Shown piece after piece: positions 7,747-17,010 of a stretch of DNA of 40,371 bases (its first letter is position 1; each line of letters opens with the position of its first letter). Both the position numbers and the translations under genes were made by a program. Source of the stretch: Bacillus_I endophytica_A (lineage in GTDB: Bacteria > Bacillota > Bacilli > Bacillales > Bacillaceae_H); the NCBI RefSeq assembly GCF_026790145.1, contig NZ_JALAMS010000006.1, positions 1 through 40,371 on the forward strand, in the 5' to 3' direction. Under the pieces are notes generated by a model that was given only the letters and a program-made list of their open reading frames with translations, was not told the origin of the DNA and searched no databases.

Positions 7747-8443
7747 TTTTCTTCTTCTCCCTACTTGAGTTATTGTGAATAAATGGATTGTTCCATTCCA
7801 TTAGTATAGCGTGATTACAAGATTCTTTATCCTCTAAATAGTTTGCTATTACTTTAATTGGAGTTCGACCGCAATGGAGAAGAAATGTAATAACTGGATC
7901 CTTTAACTCACCATTTAAAAGTAATTCTATATATACTCCTGGTGTCATTCTATGCGCATATTTATGGTATCCAGGCATTCTTCCGCCACCCAGTAAACGC
8001 TCCAGTCCTTTGTGAATAACCACATCATACATAGAAGACATGAGCCATTTTCCTAATCCTAGTTTTCGAAAAGAAGGGCTTATACTAATATCTACAACAT
8101 ACAATGTATTTCCATTAGGATTATGATTTGTAATGTATCCGTTACTAGTAACTTCCTCCCAAGTATGATCAGGACTAGATAAATGGAAATCAATAAGCAA
8201 TCCAGTCATTGATCCAGCAATTTCATTATTTACTTCTACGCATAAAGCTCCTTCAGGAAAGAGAGAAATATGGTTATATAGTTGCTGTGTATTCCACCAT
8301 AATTCAGAGGGGAATGGCGGAGGGAAACATACTTGCTGGATACGAATTAAATCCAGAAAGTCTTTTTGTTCATAATTTCTAATTAACGCCGGAATGGGTC
8401 GGCCCTGATCAAAGACAAAAAACTCCTTATGGTACACAGTCAT
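7733..8443 (-). CDS. GNAT family N-acetyltransferase
   Basis: A 236-aa protein with an acetyl-CoA-binding motif A in YVVDISISPSFRKLGLGKWL (R-x-x-G-x-G type) and a preceding EGALCVEVNNEIAGSMTGLL strand pair. It lies 6 bp downstream of the nitrilase-family gene. In B. subtilis YhcX and relatives, as I recall, a GNAT domain and a carbon-nitrogen hydrolase domain are fused in one protein of about 510 aa. Here the same two modules seem to occur as separate adjacent genes with the hydrolase first. The C-terminus is lysine-rich and ends within the next gene. Substrate unknown. Confidence 0.82.
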   Translation of the reverse strand: MTVYHKEFFVFDQGRPIPALIRNYEQKDFLDLIRIQQVCFPPPFPSELWWNTQQLYNHISLFPEGALCVEVNNEIAGSMTGLLIDFHLSSPDHTWEEVTSNGYITNHNPNGNTLYVVDISISPSFRKLGLGKWLMSSMYDVVIHKGLERLLGGGRMPGYHKYAHRMTPGVYIELLLNGELKDPVITFLLHCGRTPIKVIANYLEDKESCNHAILMEWNNPFIHNNSSREKKKNGIS

Positions 8444-8449
8444 GCCTCC

Positions 8450-9334
8450 TTATAGACGTGTAGGAACCTCTTCTTTAGCTTTCCAATCTGGATAAAGGTC
8501 TGTTCTGCGATCTCTCCATGTAGTAACAGATCCACTTTCACGAACCTGATATAACAGTTCTAAATTTAAATCAGTTGTGACAATCATATCTTGATTAATT
8601 TCTCCTTCTACCAAAAGACCTTTGGGAGGAAATGGTATATCGTTTGGTGTTATAACTGCAGCTTGACCAAAATTGGCTCGCATGAAATCAACAGTAGGTA
8701 AAGAACCAACTGTACCAGAGCTTACTACGTATACTTGATTTTCAATAGCTCTTGCATGGCTTGTATATCGAACTCGATGAAATCCGTGTCGGTCGTCTGT
8801 GCAAGAAGGACAGAAAATAACATCTGCACCCTTCGCCTTCGCTATGCGAACAATCTCAGGGAATTCAATATCATAACACGTTAACATTGCAATCGTGCCT
8901 TTGTTCGTCTCAAATACGTGTAGATCTTTACCAGGTGTCATATTCCATTCCTGTAACTCTGTTGGCGTCATATGAAGCTTTGCCTGTTCCGCTACTCTTC
9001 CATCTGGATAGAATAAGTGAGCTACATTATATAGCTTGTTATTTTTTCGAAGAACATGAGTACCTGCAATAATGTGTGTGTTTGATTTAATAGCTAGATT
9101 TATAAATAATGAGCGATATTGCTCAGTAAAATTAGGCAATTCGTGAATTGTTAATGCCTTTCCTTGATCGTCGCCAATAGACATAAGTTGCGTAGTGAAG
9201 AATTCAGGAAACATAATAAATTCTGCCCCAAATTCCTCTGCTGTTTTTACATAATGGCCCACTTGATAAGCAAATTCTTCAAAAGATTGTATGGTATGAA
9301 GATGATATTGAACCGCTGAGACTCTTAGTTTCAT
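8450..9334 (-). CDS. Carbon-nitrogen hydrolase (nitrilase superfamily)
   Basis: A 294-aa single-domain nitrilase-fold protein that hydrolyses a non-peptide C-N bond of unknown substrate. The Glu-Lys-Cys triad is visible: E in IMFPEFFTTQ (near residue 44), K in AEQAKLHMTPTE (near 139) and C in MLTCYDIEFPE (near 173). The conserved HRVRYTSHARAIENQ block follows. It heads an operon with two GNAT-type genes and resembles the hydrolase half of YhcX-like fusion proteins. Its ribosome binding site (AAGAAGGGAG) is built on a decayed copy of the hxlA 5' region. The promoter about 170-240 bp upstream has the HxlR-type layout, so it is probably induced with formaldehyde metabolism. Possible substrates include N-acyl or formyl amides, but nothing in the sequence decides this. 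Confidence 0.88.
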   Translation of the reverse strand: MKLRVSAVQYHLHTIQSFEEFAYQVGHYVKTAEEFGAEFIMFPEFFTTQLMSIGDDQGKALTIHELPNFTEQYRSLFINLAIKSNTHIIAGTHVLRKNNKLYNVAHLFYPDGRVAEQAKLHMTPTELQEWNMTPGKDLHVFETNKGTIAMLTCYDIEFPEIVRIAKAKGADVIFCPSCTDDRHGFHRVRYTSHARAIENQVYVVSSGTVGSLPTVDFMRANFGQAAVITPNDIPFPPKGLLVEGEINQDMIVTTDLNLELLYQVRESGSVTTWRDRRTDLYPDWKAKEEVPTRL

Positions 9335-9350
9335 AGGATTCTCCCTTCTT

Positions 9351-9465
9351 TTACTGCTTTAAGTCCTTCATTAAGACCAACTGAAGTGAATATTTTCTAA
9401 TACTTGTATGTTTTATTTTGAAATCTCTTTTACTTTTGGAATGTTTGCAAAGTTTAATGGCTTCT
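9351..9465 (-). pseudogene. Decayed 5' fragment of a second hxlA copy
   Basis: On the minus strand this stretch can be read as LNFANIPKVKEI..., then after stops and small changes NEGLKAVKE. These match the LDLVNIPEAKEV and NEGLKAVKEI segments of intact HxlA. The DNA block TTACTGCTTTAAGTCCTTC is identical in both places. Together with the copied promoter at 9504-9573 this shows that the hxlA promoter and start were once duplicated here and then replaced by the nitrilase gene. Confidence 0.8.
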
Positions 9466-9503
9466 CATTCTTTAAATAAAGTTAGTTTGGTTAATATAAA
9501 GTC

Positions 9504-9573
9504 ATTATGAGTTAGAATTTATAGAAAAAAAAGTACGCACTTTCAAAACATATAGTGAATAAAAGTATACTGT
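9504..9573 (-). promoter_or_regulatory. Nitrilase/GNAT operon promoter with HxlR-type boxes
   Basis: Leftward: GTATAC (9570-9565), TTCACTATATG, AAAGTGCGTACTTTT (TACTTT 9535-9530), 20 bp, then CATAAT (9509-9504). It is the same architecture as the hxlAB, zwf and glyA promoters. The likely transcript starts about 160 nt before the hydrolase gene, through the hxlA remnant. Confidence 0.72.
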
Positions 9574-9862
9574 CGAAAAATAAGGACTATTCTGTATAAG
9601 GGTAGCAGTTTATTATAGTTTACTTCTTTAAATATTTTTTAAAATGCATTTACTTAAAATTAATCTACTAAAGGTAGGATTAATTTTAAGTAAATGCCAA
9701 ATATAATATTCATCTTTTTTAGATAGCTTTTCTTCTTAAAGTTCGTGATTTCGTTTAATCGCCCTTTGATTTTATGCGAATAAGAAAATAAGGATCTTGT
9801 TTTTCGAACATTGTGGATAATTATGTAATAAAAAATTCTATGTCAACTTTTATTACAAAATG

Positions 9863-9893
9863 TTGCAAAAAGTCCGAATATTAGAAATATAAT
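9863..9893 (+). promoter_or_regulatory. Candidate promoter of the dimethylglycine oxidase gene
   Basis: TATAAT at 9888-9893 with TTGCAA 19 bp upstream (9863-9868). The block from here to the start codon recurs almost unchanged at 25622-25709 in front of the permease gene, which supports a functional promoter. Confidence 0.55.
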
Positions 9894-9949
9894 AAATCCA
9901 CCGACAAGATTTAACATTTAGTTGACAAGAAGGAGTGGTACTTGGAGTT

Positions 9950-12376
9950 ATGAAACAAAAGAAAATTGTCATTATCGGAGCTGGTGTAGTTGGATGTAGT
10001 ACGGCTTATTATTTAAACAAAATGGGACAACGAGACGTTACGGTCATTGAACAGGGCCCACTGTTTGAAACAGGAGGATCAACATCTCATGCCCCAGGTC
10101 TTGTATTTCAAGTTAGTTTTTCTAAAGTACTTACAACCTTAGCTTCTCAAACGGTTGAGACCTTTAAATCATTAAGTACAGATGCACAACGCTCTTTCTA
10201 TTCGGTTGGAAGTCTTGAAATTGCACATACATCAGATCGTTTAGAAGATTTAAAAAGAAAAGCTGGAGTAGCTAGTTCGTGGGGAATAGATGCATTTGTT
10301 CTCTCACCAGAGGAATGTTGTGAAAAGAGTCCGTTAATCAACAGAGATAACATTTATGGAGGACTTTATGTTCCATCAGATGGAATTGCTAAACCACTTA
10401 ATGCTGTTGACCAAATGACTAGTTTCTCTAAGTCTTGTGATACTAAATTTTATGGAAATACAGAAGTCACAAATATAGAAGTAGTGGATGGTCAAGTAAA
10501 AGCAGTAGAAACAAGTGCTGGAAAATTTGAAGCTGATTTGATTATTTGCTGTGCAGGATTCTGGGGACCACATATTGGAGAGATGGTAGGTGTAACTATA
10601 CCCCTTCAGCCAATGGCCCATCAATACGTGTTTACAAATGAATTAGAAGAATTAGCTGATGAAGAAGAAGAAGTAACTATGCCACTTATTCGTCAACAAG
10701 ATAGTTCTATATATTTTCGTCAAGTATTCAATGGTTTAGGTATTGGCTCATATCAACATCGACCGCTTCCTGTTGAACTTAATGAAATTACGAAATATGG
10801 GGAAGCAAAAGAAATGCCATCTGTAAAGGCGTTCACCCCAGAAGATTTTGAAAAACCGTGGCAAGATGCTACTGAATTTATTCCATCATTAAAACAAGCA
10901 GGAATAAAAAAGGGTATAAATGGTATTTTTTCATTCACACCTGATGGAATGCCGTTGCTTGGAGAGTCTCAAAAAGTTCGTGGTTTCTGGGTAGCAGAAG
11001 CAATATGGGTTACTCATTCTGCAGGTGTAGCTAGGCAAATGGCTGAATGGATTGTTAATGGTGCCCCAACTGTTGATTTAGAATTATGCGATATTAATCG
11101 TTTTGATACGTATGCGCAAAGTCCAGATTATTATAAACCGCGATCCATTGAGAATTACGAAAAAGTATACGATATTCATCATCCGTCCATGCCACCAGAG
11201 ACATCACGCAATATGCGTGTAAGTCCATATTATATGCGTCAAAAAACACTGGGAGCTTATTTCAACGAAAAAAATGGATGGGAGCAGCCGCAATGGTATG
11301 AAGCTAATGAATCGTTAGTAAGCGTATATGAAAAAACAATCTTAAAACGGAAAGGTTGGGCCGCCCAATATTGGTCGCCAATTATTGAAGCTGAACAATT
11401 GCATACACGCCAACATATTGGACTTTATGATGTAACGGCAACAAAAAAACGCCTAGAAATTAAAGGAGATGGAGTAGTCGAGTTTTTACAACAATTAACG
11501 ACAAGTAATATTGATATTCCAATTGGGCATGTAATAAATACATTAATGTTACATGAATTAGCTGGAATAAAAGATGAGATAAAGGTCATTCGTAAAGCGA
11601 CTTCTGCTTTTCATGTTCTTTGTGCAGGACCGGTAGAAGCTAGTTGGATACAAAAACAATTATCAACATCTAGTCAGGTTGTTATTCAAGATGTAACAGC
11701 AGAAACGTGTAGTTTATGTGTTATGGGACCTAAAGCGAAGGAAATGCTACAATCTCTTGATTCTGACGTTTTTGTAGAAAATAAATGGACAAGTCAAAGC
11801 GCTAAAGAATTATTAATCGGTAATATTCCAGTTCTAGCTGTATACAATTCCTATGCTGGAATGGATAGTTGGGAATTATCAACGACTAATGACCAAGGGT
11901 TGCAATTATGGGATTTACTATTTGAAACAGGGCGTCCTTATAAGCTTATCGCTGCAGGTGATCGTGCCCTTGAAGCTCTTCGAATTGAGTCATTTACGTT
12001 AAGAAGTAGTAAAGATTTCTGGAGTGAACATGATCCATATGAAATTGGACTTGATCATATGATTGATCTTAATAAATCCACTTTCATCGGAAGAAAGGCA
12101 CTGATAGACCGTAAAGAAAAAGGCCCTAAATTAATATTGGTGACATTAATACTGGATGATCCAACCATGGTTGTAATGGGATATGAACCGGTATTTTCTA
12201 AAGAAAAAGTAGTTGGTTTTGTGACAAGTGCCGGATATTCGTACAGCTTAGGGAAAGGAATTGTATATGCGTTACTATGGCCTGAAAATGTAAACGAAGA
12301 GGCTACCTTAGATGTTGAATATTTCGGAAAAACATATACAGCACAAGTTATGAAAGATTCAACTGTTGTTATTTAA
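9950..12376 (+). CDS. Dimethylglycine oxidase/dehydrogenase-type flavoprotein (FAD + GcvT-like domains)
   Basis: An 808-aa two-module enzyme expected to N-demethylate dimethylglycine to sarcosine. The N-terminal half is a DAO-type FAD oxidase: Rossmann motif KIVIIGAGVVGCSTAYYL at the start, and GGSTSHAPG with the histidine that carries covalent FAD in relatives. The C-terminal half resembles the T-protein of glycine cleavage (folate-binding GCV_T, then GCV_T_C with FIGRKAL and GFVTSAGYSYSLGKG). In the family that half passes the methyl carbon to tetrahydrofolate as methylene-THF, or releases formaldehyde if folate is absent. The start is taken at ATG 9950; a GTG at 9935 overlaps the AAGGAG itself. 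A sarcosine dehydrogenase role is possible, but the separate sarcosine oxidase next door favours dimethylglycine. Confidence 0.85.
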   Translation: MKQKKIVIIGAGVVGCSTAYYLNKMGQRDVTVIEQGPLFETGGSTSHAPGLVFQVSFSKVLTTLASQTVETFKSLSTDAQRSFYSVGSLEIAHTSDRLEDLKRKAGVASSWGIDAFVLSPEECCEKSPLINRDNIYGGLYVPSDGIAKPLNAVDQMTSFSKSCDTKFYGNTEVTNIEVVDGQVKAVETSAGKFEADLIICCAGFWGPHIGEMVGVTIPLQPMAHQYVFTNELEELADEEEEVTMPLIRQQDSSIYFRQVFNGLGIGSYQHRPLPVELNEITKYGEAKEMPSVKAFTPEDFEKPWQDATEFIPSLKQAGIKKGINGIFSFTPDGMPLLGESQKVRGFWVAEAIWVTHSAGVARQMAEWIVNGAPTVDLELCDINRFDTYAQSPDYYKPRSIENYEKVYDIHHPSMPPETSRNMRVSPYYMRQKTLGAYFNEKNGWEQPQWYEANESLVSVYEKTILKRKGWAAQYWSPIIEAEQLHTRQHIGLYDVTATKKRLEIKGDGVVEFLQQLTTSNIDIPIGHVINTLMLHELAGIKDEIKVIRKATSAFHVLCAGPVEASWIQKQLSTSSQVVIQDVTAETCSLCVMGPKAKEMLQSLDSDVFVENKWTSQSAKELLIGNIPVLAVYNSYAGMDSWELSTTNDQGLQLWDLLFETGRPYKLIAAGDRALEALRIESFTLRSSKDFWSEHDPYEIGLDHMIDLNKSTFIGRKALIDRKEKGPKLILVTLILDDPTMVVMGYEPVFSKEKVVGFVTSAGYSYSLGKGIVYALLWPENVNEEATLDVEYFGKTYTAQVMKDSTVVI

Positions 12377-12408
12377 CTATTAAGTGTGAAATTTTAGGGG
12401 GAATGACT

Positions 12409-13560
12409 ATGTCAACACACTATGATGTTATTATCATTGGTTTAGGAGCAATGGGGAGCACAGCTGCGTATCAATTAGCAAAGAAAGGCCAACGGGTACT
12501 TGGTATTGAACAATTTGGTCCAGCTCACGACCAAGGGTCTAGTCACGGCGGTTCACGTATTATTCGACAATCTTATTTTGAAGATCCTGCATATGTACCA
12601 TTACTGCTTCGTGCATATGAGTTATGGGATGAAATTGAGCGAGAAAGTGAAAATGAGATTCTCACGATTACAGGGGGCTTAATGTTAGGCCCGCCAGAAA
12701 GCTTAACGGTATCTGGTAGTATCGATAGTGCAAAAAAATGGAACCTACCTTATGAGGTTTTGGAAGCAAACGACATCCTCAAACGTTTCCCAATGTTTAG
12801 TCCATCACTTCAAACAATAGCATTATACGAAGAAAAAGCTGGATTTGTTAGACCTGAATTAAGTGTATATAGTCATCTCCTTCAAGCAGAAAAGTATGGG
12901 GCTGAACTTCGTTTCTTTGAAGAGGTTCAATCATGGGAGGCACACCCTTCTGGTGAAGGGGTACGTGTGGTGACAACTAATGGAACGTATGAAGCTGGGA
13001 AAATCATTATTTCTGCAGGAGCTTGGGCACCGCAGTTATTAAAAGAATTAGGAGTAAACTTGCAAGTAGAACGCCATATACAGATGTTCTTTGAACCAAC
13101 ACAGGGTATTGATTCTTTCCGTGTAGGAAAACATCCTATTTATATATGGGAAGCAGACGATAATGTGCAATTATATGGTTTTCCTTCTCATGGGTTACGT
13201 GCTGAAGGAGCAAAAATCGCTTTTTTCCGTAAAGGGAAATTATGTACTCCAGAAAGCATTGATCGAAACATATACGAAGAAGAAGTAGAAATGATGCGAG
13301 AATATCTTGCTCAAGGTATTCCACAGTTAAATGGTCGATTTTTACAAGGGAAAACCTGCATGTATACAAATACACCAGATGAACATTTTGTTGTTTCGCT
13401 TCACCCAAATCATCCGCAAGTAGCTGTTGCAGCCGGGTTCTCAGGGCACGGGTTTAAATTTGCAAGTGTAGTAGGAGAGATTTTATCAGATTTAGTGATA
13501 AAAGGAGAAACGGACCATCCAATTGATTTATTTAGCCCAAAGCGTTTTATCTATCAATAA
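12409..13560 (+). CDS. soxA: Monomeric sarcosine oxidase
   Basis: Oxidises sarcosine with O2 to glycine, formaldehyde and H2O2. The 383-aa size is typical of Bacillus monomeric sarcosine oxidase. It has the FAD motif DVIIIGLGAMGSTAAYQLA, the GSSHGGSRIIRQSYFEDPAYV block near residues 44-64, and the cysteine that binds FAD covalently in this family at C317 within GKTCMYTNTPDEHF. The C-terminal AAGFSGHGFKFA also matches. The start is ATG 12409, 7 bases after AGGGGG; the ATG at 12403 is too close. It is 32 bp downstream of the dimethylglycine enzyme and co-oriented with the Rieske gene. N-methyltryptophan oxidase is the nearest alternative, but the betaine context favours sarcosine. Confidence 0.92.
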   Translation: MSTHYDVIIIGLGAMGSTAAYQLAKKGQRVLGIEQFGPAHDQGSSHGGSRIIRQSYFEDPAYVPLLLRAYELWDEIERESENEILTITGGLMLGPPESLTVSGSIDSAKKWNLPYEVLEANDILKRFPMFSPSLQTIALYEEKAGFVRPELSVYSHLLQAEKYGAELRFFEEVQSWEAHPSGEGVRVVTTNGTYEAGKIIISAGAWAPQLLKELGVNLQVERHIQMFFEPTQGIDSFRVGKHPIYIWEADDNVQLYGFPSHGLRAEGAKIAFFRKGKLCTPESIDRNIYEEEVEMMREYLAQGIPQLNGRFLQGKTCMYTNTPDEHFVVSLHPNHPQVAVAAGFSGHGFKFASVVGEILSDLVIKGETDHPIDLFSPKRFIYQ

Positions 13561-13644
13561 GTCTTTTAAATATATAAGTTAGCTTATCTATTTTTGAAAA
13601 TATTCTATTTAAACTTTTTTAAGAGGATAATGGGGGAATAATAG

Positions 13645-14805
13645 ATGGTAATGGATCACAATATTATAAACGATAAAGGTAGAATTAAGTCTACATTGAA
13701 GGGTGAATTATATACCTCTCCAACAATTTTTAAACTAGAAAAAGAAAATATTATTTCTAAATCATGGATTTTGGTTGGATTTGCATATGAGGTAGAAAAG
13801 CCAGGTCAATATATCGCAACAAAAGTGGAAAATGAAAATGTCTTGATTGTTAGAGGAAAGGATTCTGTGCTACGAGCTTTTTTAAATGCATGTCGTCATC
13901 GAGGAGCAAAGCTTTGTAGTGATTCATCTGGAAAAACAGGCGCTATTCGTTGTCCCTATCATTCATGGACTTATAGTCTTGATGGTTCCTTAATTGGAGT
14001 CCCTAATACAAGTCATTGTCGAGAAGAACTAGTTAATAATGAAAACTATGGTTTAGAATCAGTCCATCTCGAAGTTTGGAATGGAATGATTTGGGTGAAT
14101 TTATCTGAAAATACTGAATTAATTGAAAAAAGCTTAGATGCACAAATTCTTGAGCGTTTTGGTGAGCTTGATACCTTTTCTAGATATCAAATCCATAATT
14201 TACAGGTAGCGCATCGTAAAGATTATGAGGTAGAAGCAAACTGGAAGCTTATTGTAGAGAATTTCCAAGAATGCTACCATTGTTCTTCTATTCACCCTGA
14301 ACTTACAGCTGCTCTGCCAGAATTTCGTTCAGGAGTTGGGACACAAAACTCAGTTGGTGGCGGAGCTAAATTTAATGATAACGTAAATGCTTTTTCAATC
14401 AACGGTAAAGAAAGTCGTCCGATGTTGAAAGGGCTACTTCCAGAGGATGATCGCACATATTTTGGGATAACTATTCTTCCGCTTGTATTTATTAATTTAA
14501 CGCCGGATCATGTCATTATTCATCGCATTATTCCAATTAGCGCCGAGAAATCAAAAGTTATTTGTGAATGGTTATTTGATTCAGAAGAGATAGCTAAGCC
14601 AGACTTTGATCCAAGGGACGCTGTAGAATTATTTCATCGTGTAAACCTCCAAGATTTTGAGGCTTGTGAATGGTGTCAAGAAAATATGGGATCAAAAGCA
14701 TATAAAGATGGTGGTATCTTAGTACCAATTGAACAGCATGTTTCTCATTTTTATGACTACGTACTAGAAGCAATTGGTATGAAAATGGAAATGAGTAACA
14801 AATAA
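13645..14805 (+). CDS. gbcA: Rieske non-heme iron oxygenase, glycine-betaine monooxygenase type
   Basis: The best match by motif and context is the oxygenase subunit that demethylates glycine betaine to dimethylglycine and formaldehyde. The 386-aa protein carries a Rieske [2Fe-2S] site (C83-R-H85 and C103-PY-H106) and the mononuclear iron site (E205-N, H212, H217 and D337). GGGGGA stands 7 bases before ATG 13645. Such oxygenases need a reductase partner (GbcB-like, FAD plus ferredoxin), and none is encoded in this window. Choline or carnitine monooxygenase are alternatives of the same fold. The neighbours soxA, dimethylglycine oxidase, BCCT carrier and glycine cleavage favour betaine. The gene symbol is by analogy with Pseudomonas. 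Confidence 0.8.
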   Translation: MVMDHNIINDKGRIKSTLKGELYTSPTIFKLEKENIISKSWILVGFAYEVEKPGQYIATKVENENVLIVRGKDSVLRAFLNACRHRGAKLCSDSSGKTGAIRCPYHSWTYSLDGSLIGVPNTSHCREELVNNENYGLESVHLEVWNGMIWVNLSENTELIEKSLDAQILERFGELDTFSRYQIHNLQVAHRKDYEVEANWKLIVENFQECYHCSSIHPELTAALPEFRSGVGTQNSVGGGAKFNDNVNAFSINGKESRPMLKGLLPEDDRTYFGITILPLVFINLTPDHVIIHRIIPISAEKSKVICEWLFDSEEIAKPDFDPRDAVELFHRVNLQDFEACEWCQENMGSKAYKDGGILVPIEQHVSHFYDYVLEAIGMKMEMSNK

Positions 14806-14833
14806 ATTTTGCTTGGCAGTCTCTACATATCAG

Positions 14834-14877
14834 AATTTTCTCTTCCTTTATTTTAATATAGGGAAGGGAAAATTTTA
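14834..14877 (+). terminator. Hairpin after the oxygenase gene
   Basis: AATTTTCTCTTCC and GGAAGGGAAAATT form a long imperfect stem 29 bp after the stop, followed by TTTAGAT. A probable, moderately strong terminator of the dimethylglycine oxidase-soxA-oxygenase operon. Confidence 0.55.
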
Positions 14878-15262
14878 GATATGAAAGCCAAATTAGTAAA
14901 GACTATTATTGATATTAACAATACATGAAAAGTATTTAATTAGTGAGAGAGCATTAAACTTAATATATTTAAGAAAAAATATACTATAAAACATAAAATA
15001 TATTACTCATTAACAATCATTAACTATTATATCAGAGAGAAATAATTGTTTCAATTGATAATTCTGAAAATTTTTATTATTTTGGAGTTATAGAAAGTTT
15101 GGATGGTTATACTATCTCTTTTTCTAGTTTCCGAAATCAGCTCTTTTCTATGTAGTAATACTAATTTAGGTACCATCCATTCCTACTTTTTAACCAAGTA
15201 AGAGCAGGTATGATATTGGGGATAAAATTGATCTAAAAACAGGAAAGGAGAAATTAGTATCC
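14878..15262. other. Non-coding leader before the BCCT gene
   Basis: Strongly AT-rich, with no gene. Complementary GGATGGT (near 15100) and ACCATCC (near 15171) could pair across about 65 nt. I could not find a convincing HxlR-type box pair or riboswitch here. Confidence 0.5.
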
Positions 15263-16825
15263 ATGCTGAATAAAATCTTAAATAGACATAGTGTATTTTA
15301 TATATCGATTTTTTTGACTGTTACCTTTATCATTTGGGGAGGAGTTTTCACAAAAAATTTCACAAAAATTACAACAGTCATTTATAATTTAATTATCAAT
15401 GATTTAGGTTGGATTTACATGGATATAACCTTTTTCCTAGTAGTCTTTTCAGTCTATTTGTTATTTTCAAAATATGGAAAAATTAGGATAGGGAAAGAGA
15501 ATGAGAAACCTGAATTTAAAACAGGTTCTTGGCTTGCCATGTTATTTGGTGCTGGGATGGGGGTAGGCATTATCTATTGGGGAGTAGCTGAACCAGTTAC
15601 CCATTACGTGAATCCTCCTTATGGGGAGGGGTATACAGCCGATTCAGCTAACACAGCGATGAAATACTCCTTTTTCCATTGGGGATTACAGCCTTGGGCT
15701 ATTTACACCGTTATTGGTCTAGCTCTTGCTTATTTTCAAATTAAAAAAGGTTTACCAGCCACAATTAGCTCTGTCTTTTATCCCATACTTAAGGATAAAA
15801 TCCATGGTCCAATAGGAAAAGCCATTGATATTTTTTCAGTCGTTGCCACTGTATTTGGAATCGCAACATCCTTGGGTCTAGGGGCTTTGCAAATTTCAGC
15901 AGGTTTTCAAGTCCTATTTAATATTCCAAATACTGTCCCCCTACAACTCTCCGTCATTGGAATAGGAACAGTTCTATTTATCATTTCTATAAGTACTGGG
16001 TTAGAAAAAGGAATTCAGTATTTATCGAATGCCGCCATTCTCCTATCTTTTTTAATTATGTTATTAGTTTTGCTACTCGGTCCTACTTTCCCAATTTTTA
16101 AAATTTTTTCTGATTCAGTAGGAAGTTATTTGAATGATTATATTAATATGAGTTTGCAACTGGCATCTTTCAGTGACAGTAAATGGATTGGAAATTGGAC
16201 TTTGTTTTATTGGGCTTGGTGGATTGCCTGGTGCCCTTTCGTAGGTATGTTTATCGCGAGAATTTCTAAAGGGAGAACTATTCGTGAATTTGTAATCGGG
16301 GTTCTACTTGTCCCTGCAATTGGTACCTATGCATGGTTTTCTATTTTTGGTGGATCAGCTCTCCATATTATTCAAAATCTAGGTCATCGTGAATTAGCAA
16401 AACAAATCACTTCTAATATAGATTTATCTATTTTTAATTTCTTTGATTATTTGCCTGCAAGTTCTATGTTAAGCTTCATAGGATTTACAGTCGTTATCAT
16501 TTATTATATAACAGTTGCTGATACATCAACTTTTGTATTAGGCATGCTTAGCGAAAGAGGAAAGCTAAATCCCTCTACTAAAATTAAAATTACTTGGGGT
16601 CTCATTCAATCAATAACTGCAGCTGTTCTACTTTTAATTGGCGGATTGAATATACTTCAAACTGCTTCTCTTATAGCTGCATTCCCCTTGGCCATTATTT
16701 TAATATTTGTATGCTGGTCATTATTAAAGGAATTAAAGATTGAAGCTGACGAAATTAGAAGTAATCAAGTTCATGAAGATAATTTAAAGATTGATAGTAG
16801 AAAAGAAAAAAAAGTATCACTATAG
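15263..16825 (+). CDS. BCCT family betaine/choline/carnitine transporter
   Basis: A 520-aa integral membrane carrier of about 12 helices that imports quaternary ammonium compounds with Na+ or H+. It shows the substrate-channel motif GAGMGVGIIYWGVAEPVTHY near residues 95-115 and the BCCT signature FYWAWWIAWCPFVGMFIARIS near 315-335, with the tryptophan-rich binding site. The short, charged C-terminal tail lacks the long osmosensing extension of BetP-like carriers, so a nutrient-uptake role is plausible. AAAGGAG lies about 13 bases upstream of ATG 15263, a slightly long spacing. Separated from the oxygenase gene by a hairpin, so probably its own transcript. Glycine betaine is the likely substrate from context; choline or carnitine cannot be ruled out. 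Confidence 0.93.
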   Translation: MLNKILNRHSVFYISIFLTVTFIIWGGVFTKNFTKITTVIYNLIINDLGWIYMDITFFLVVFSVYLLFSKYGKIRIGKENEKPEFKTGSWLAMLFGAGMGVGIIYWGVAEPVTHYVNPPYGEGYTADSANTAMKYSFFHWGLQPWAIYTVIGLALAYFQIKKGLPATISSVFYPILKDKIHGPIGKAIDIFSVVATVFGIATSLGLGALQISAGFQVLFNIPNTVPLQLSVIGIGTVLFIISISTGLEKGIQYLSNAAILLSFLIMLLVLLLGPTFPIFKIFSDSVGSYLNDYINMSLQLASFSDSKWIGNWTLFYWAWWIAWCPFVGMFIARISKGRTIREFVIGVLLVPAIGTYAWFSIFGGSALHIIQNLGHRELAKQITSNIDLSIFNFFDYLPASSMLSFIGFTVVIIYYITVADTSTFVLGMLSERGKLNPSTKIKITWGLIQSITAAVLLLIGGLNILQTASLIAAFPLAIILIFVCWSLLKELKIEADEIRSNQVHEDNLKIDSRKEKKVSL

Positions 16826-16971
16826 ACAAGCTGTTCTTGGCAGCCAAGCGCTTTTTTTAGAAGGACTTGGCTCTTTCGTATGTTTTTAATCCTTATCTTA
16901 TAATTATAGATAAGAATCTTGACTACAATGTAGAGATTTACATACTCTATGGCATAAAAGTTATGTCCATA

Positions 16972-17010
16972 ATAAAAAAGAGGCAGACTCACCAAAGGGT
17001 GACATCTGCC
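16972..17010 (-). terminator. Rho-independent terminator on the minus strand
   Basis: GGCAGA/TCTGCC with an inner TCACC/GGTGA stem spans 16982-17010. On the minus strand it is followed by TCTTTTTTATT. It would end leftward transcription from the small genes at 17133-17685. Confidence 0.75.

Larger units (their letters stand above)
9335..9949. other. Divergent regulatory region, nitrilase operon / dimethylglycine oxidase
   Basis: It contains the hxlA remnant, the leftward HxlR-type promoter and the rightward promoter of the flavoprotein gene. Between them (about 9590-9860) is AT-rich DNA, including the inverted repeat formed by CATTTACTTAAAATTAATC and GATTAATTTTAAGTAAATG around 9650-9700, a possible terminator or operator. 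Confidence 0.6.

Noticed and set aside
9935..9949. GTG at 9935 as start of the dimethylglycine oxidase gene
   Set aside because: The GTG overlaps the AAGGAG ribosome binding site; the duplicated copy at 25707 supports the ATG at 9950.
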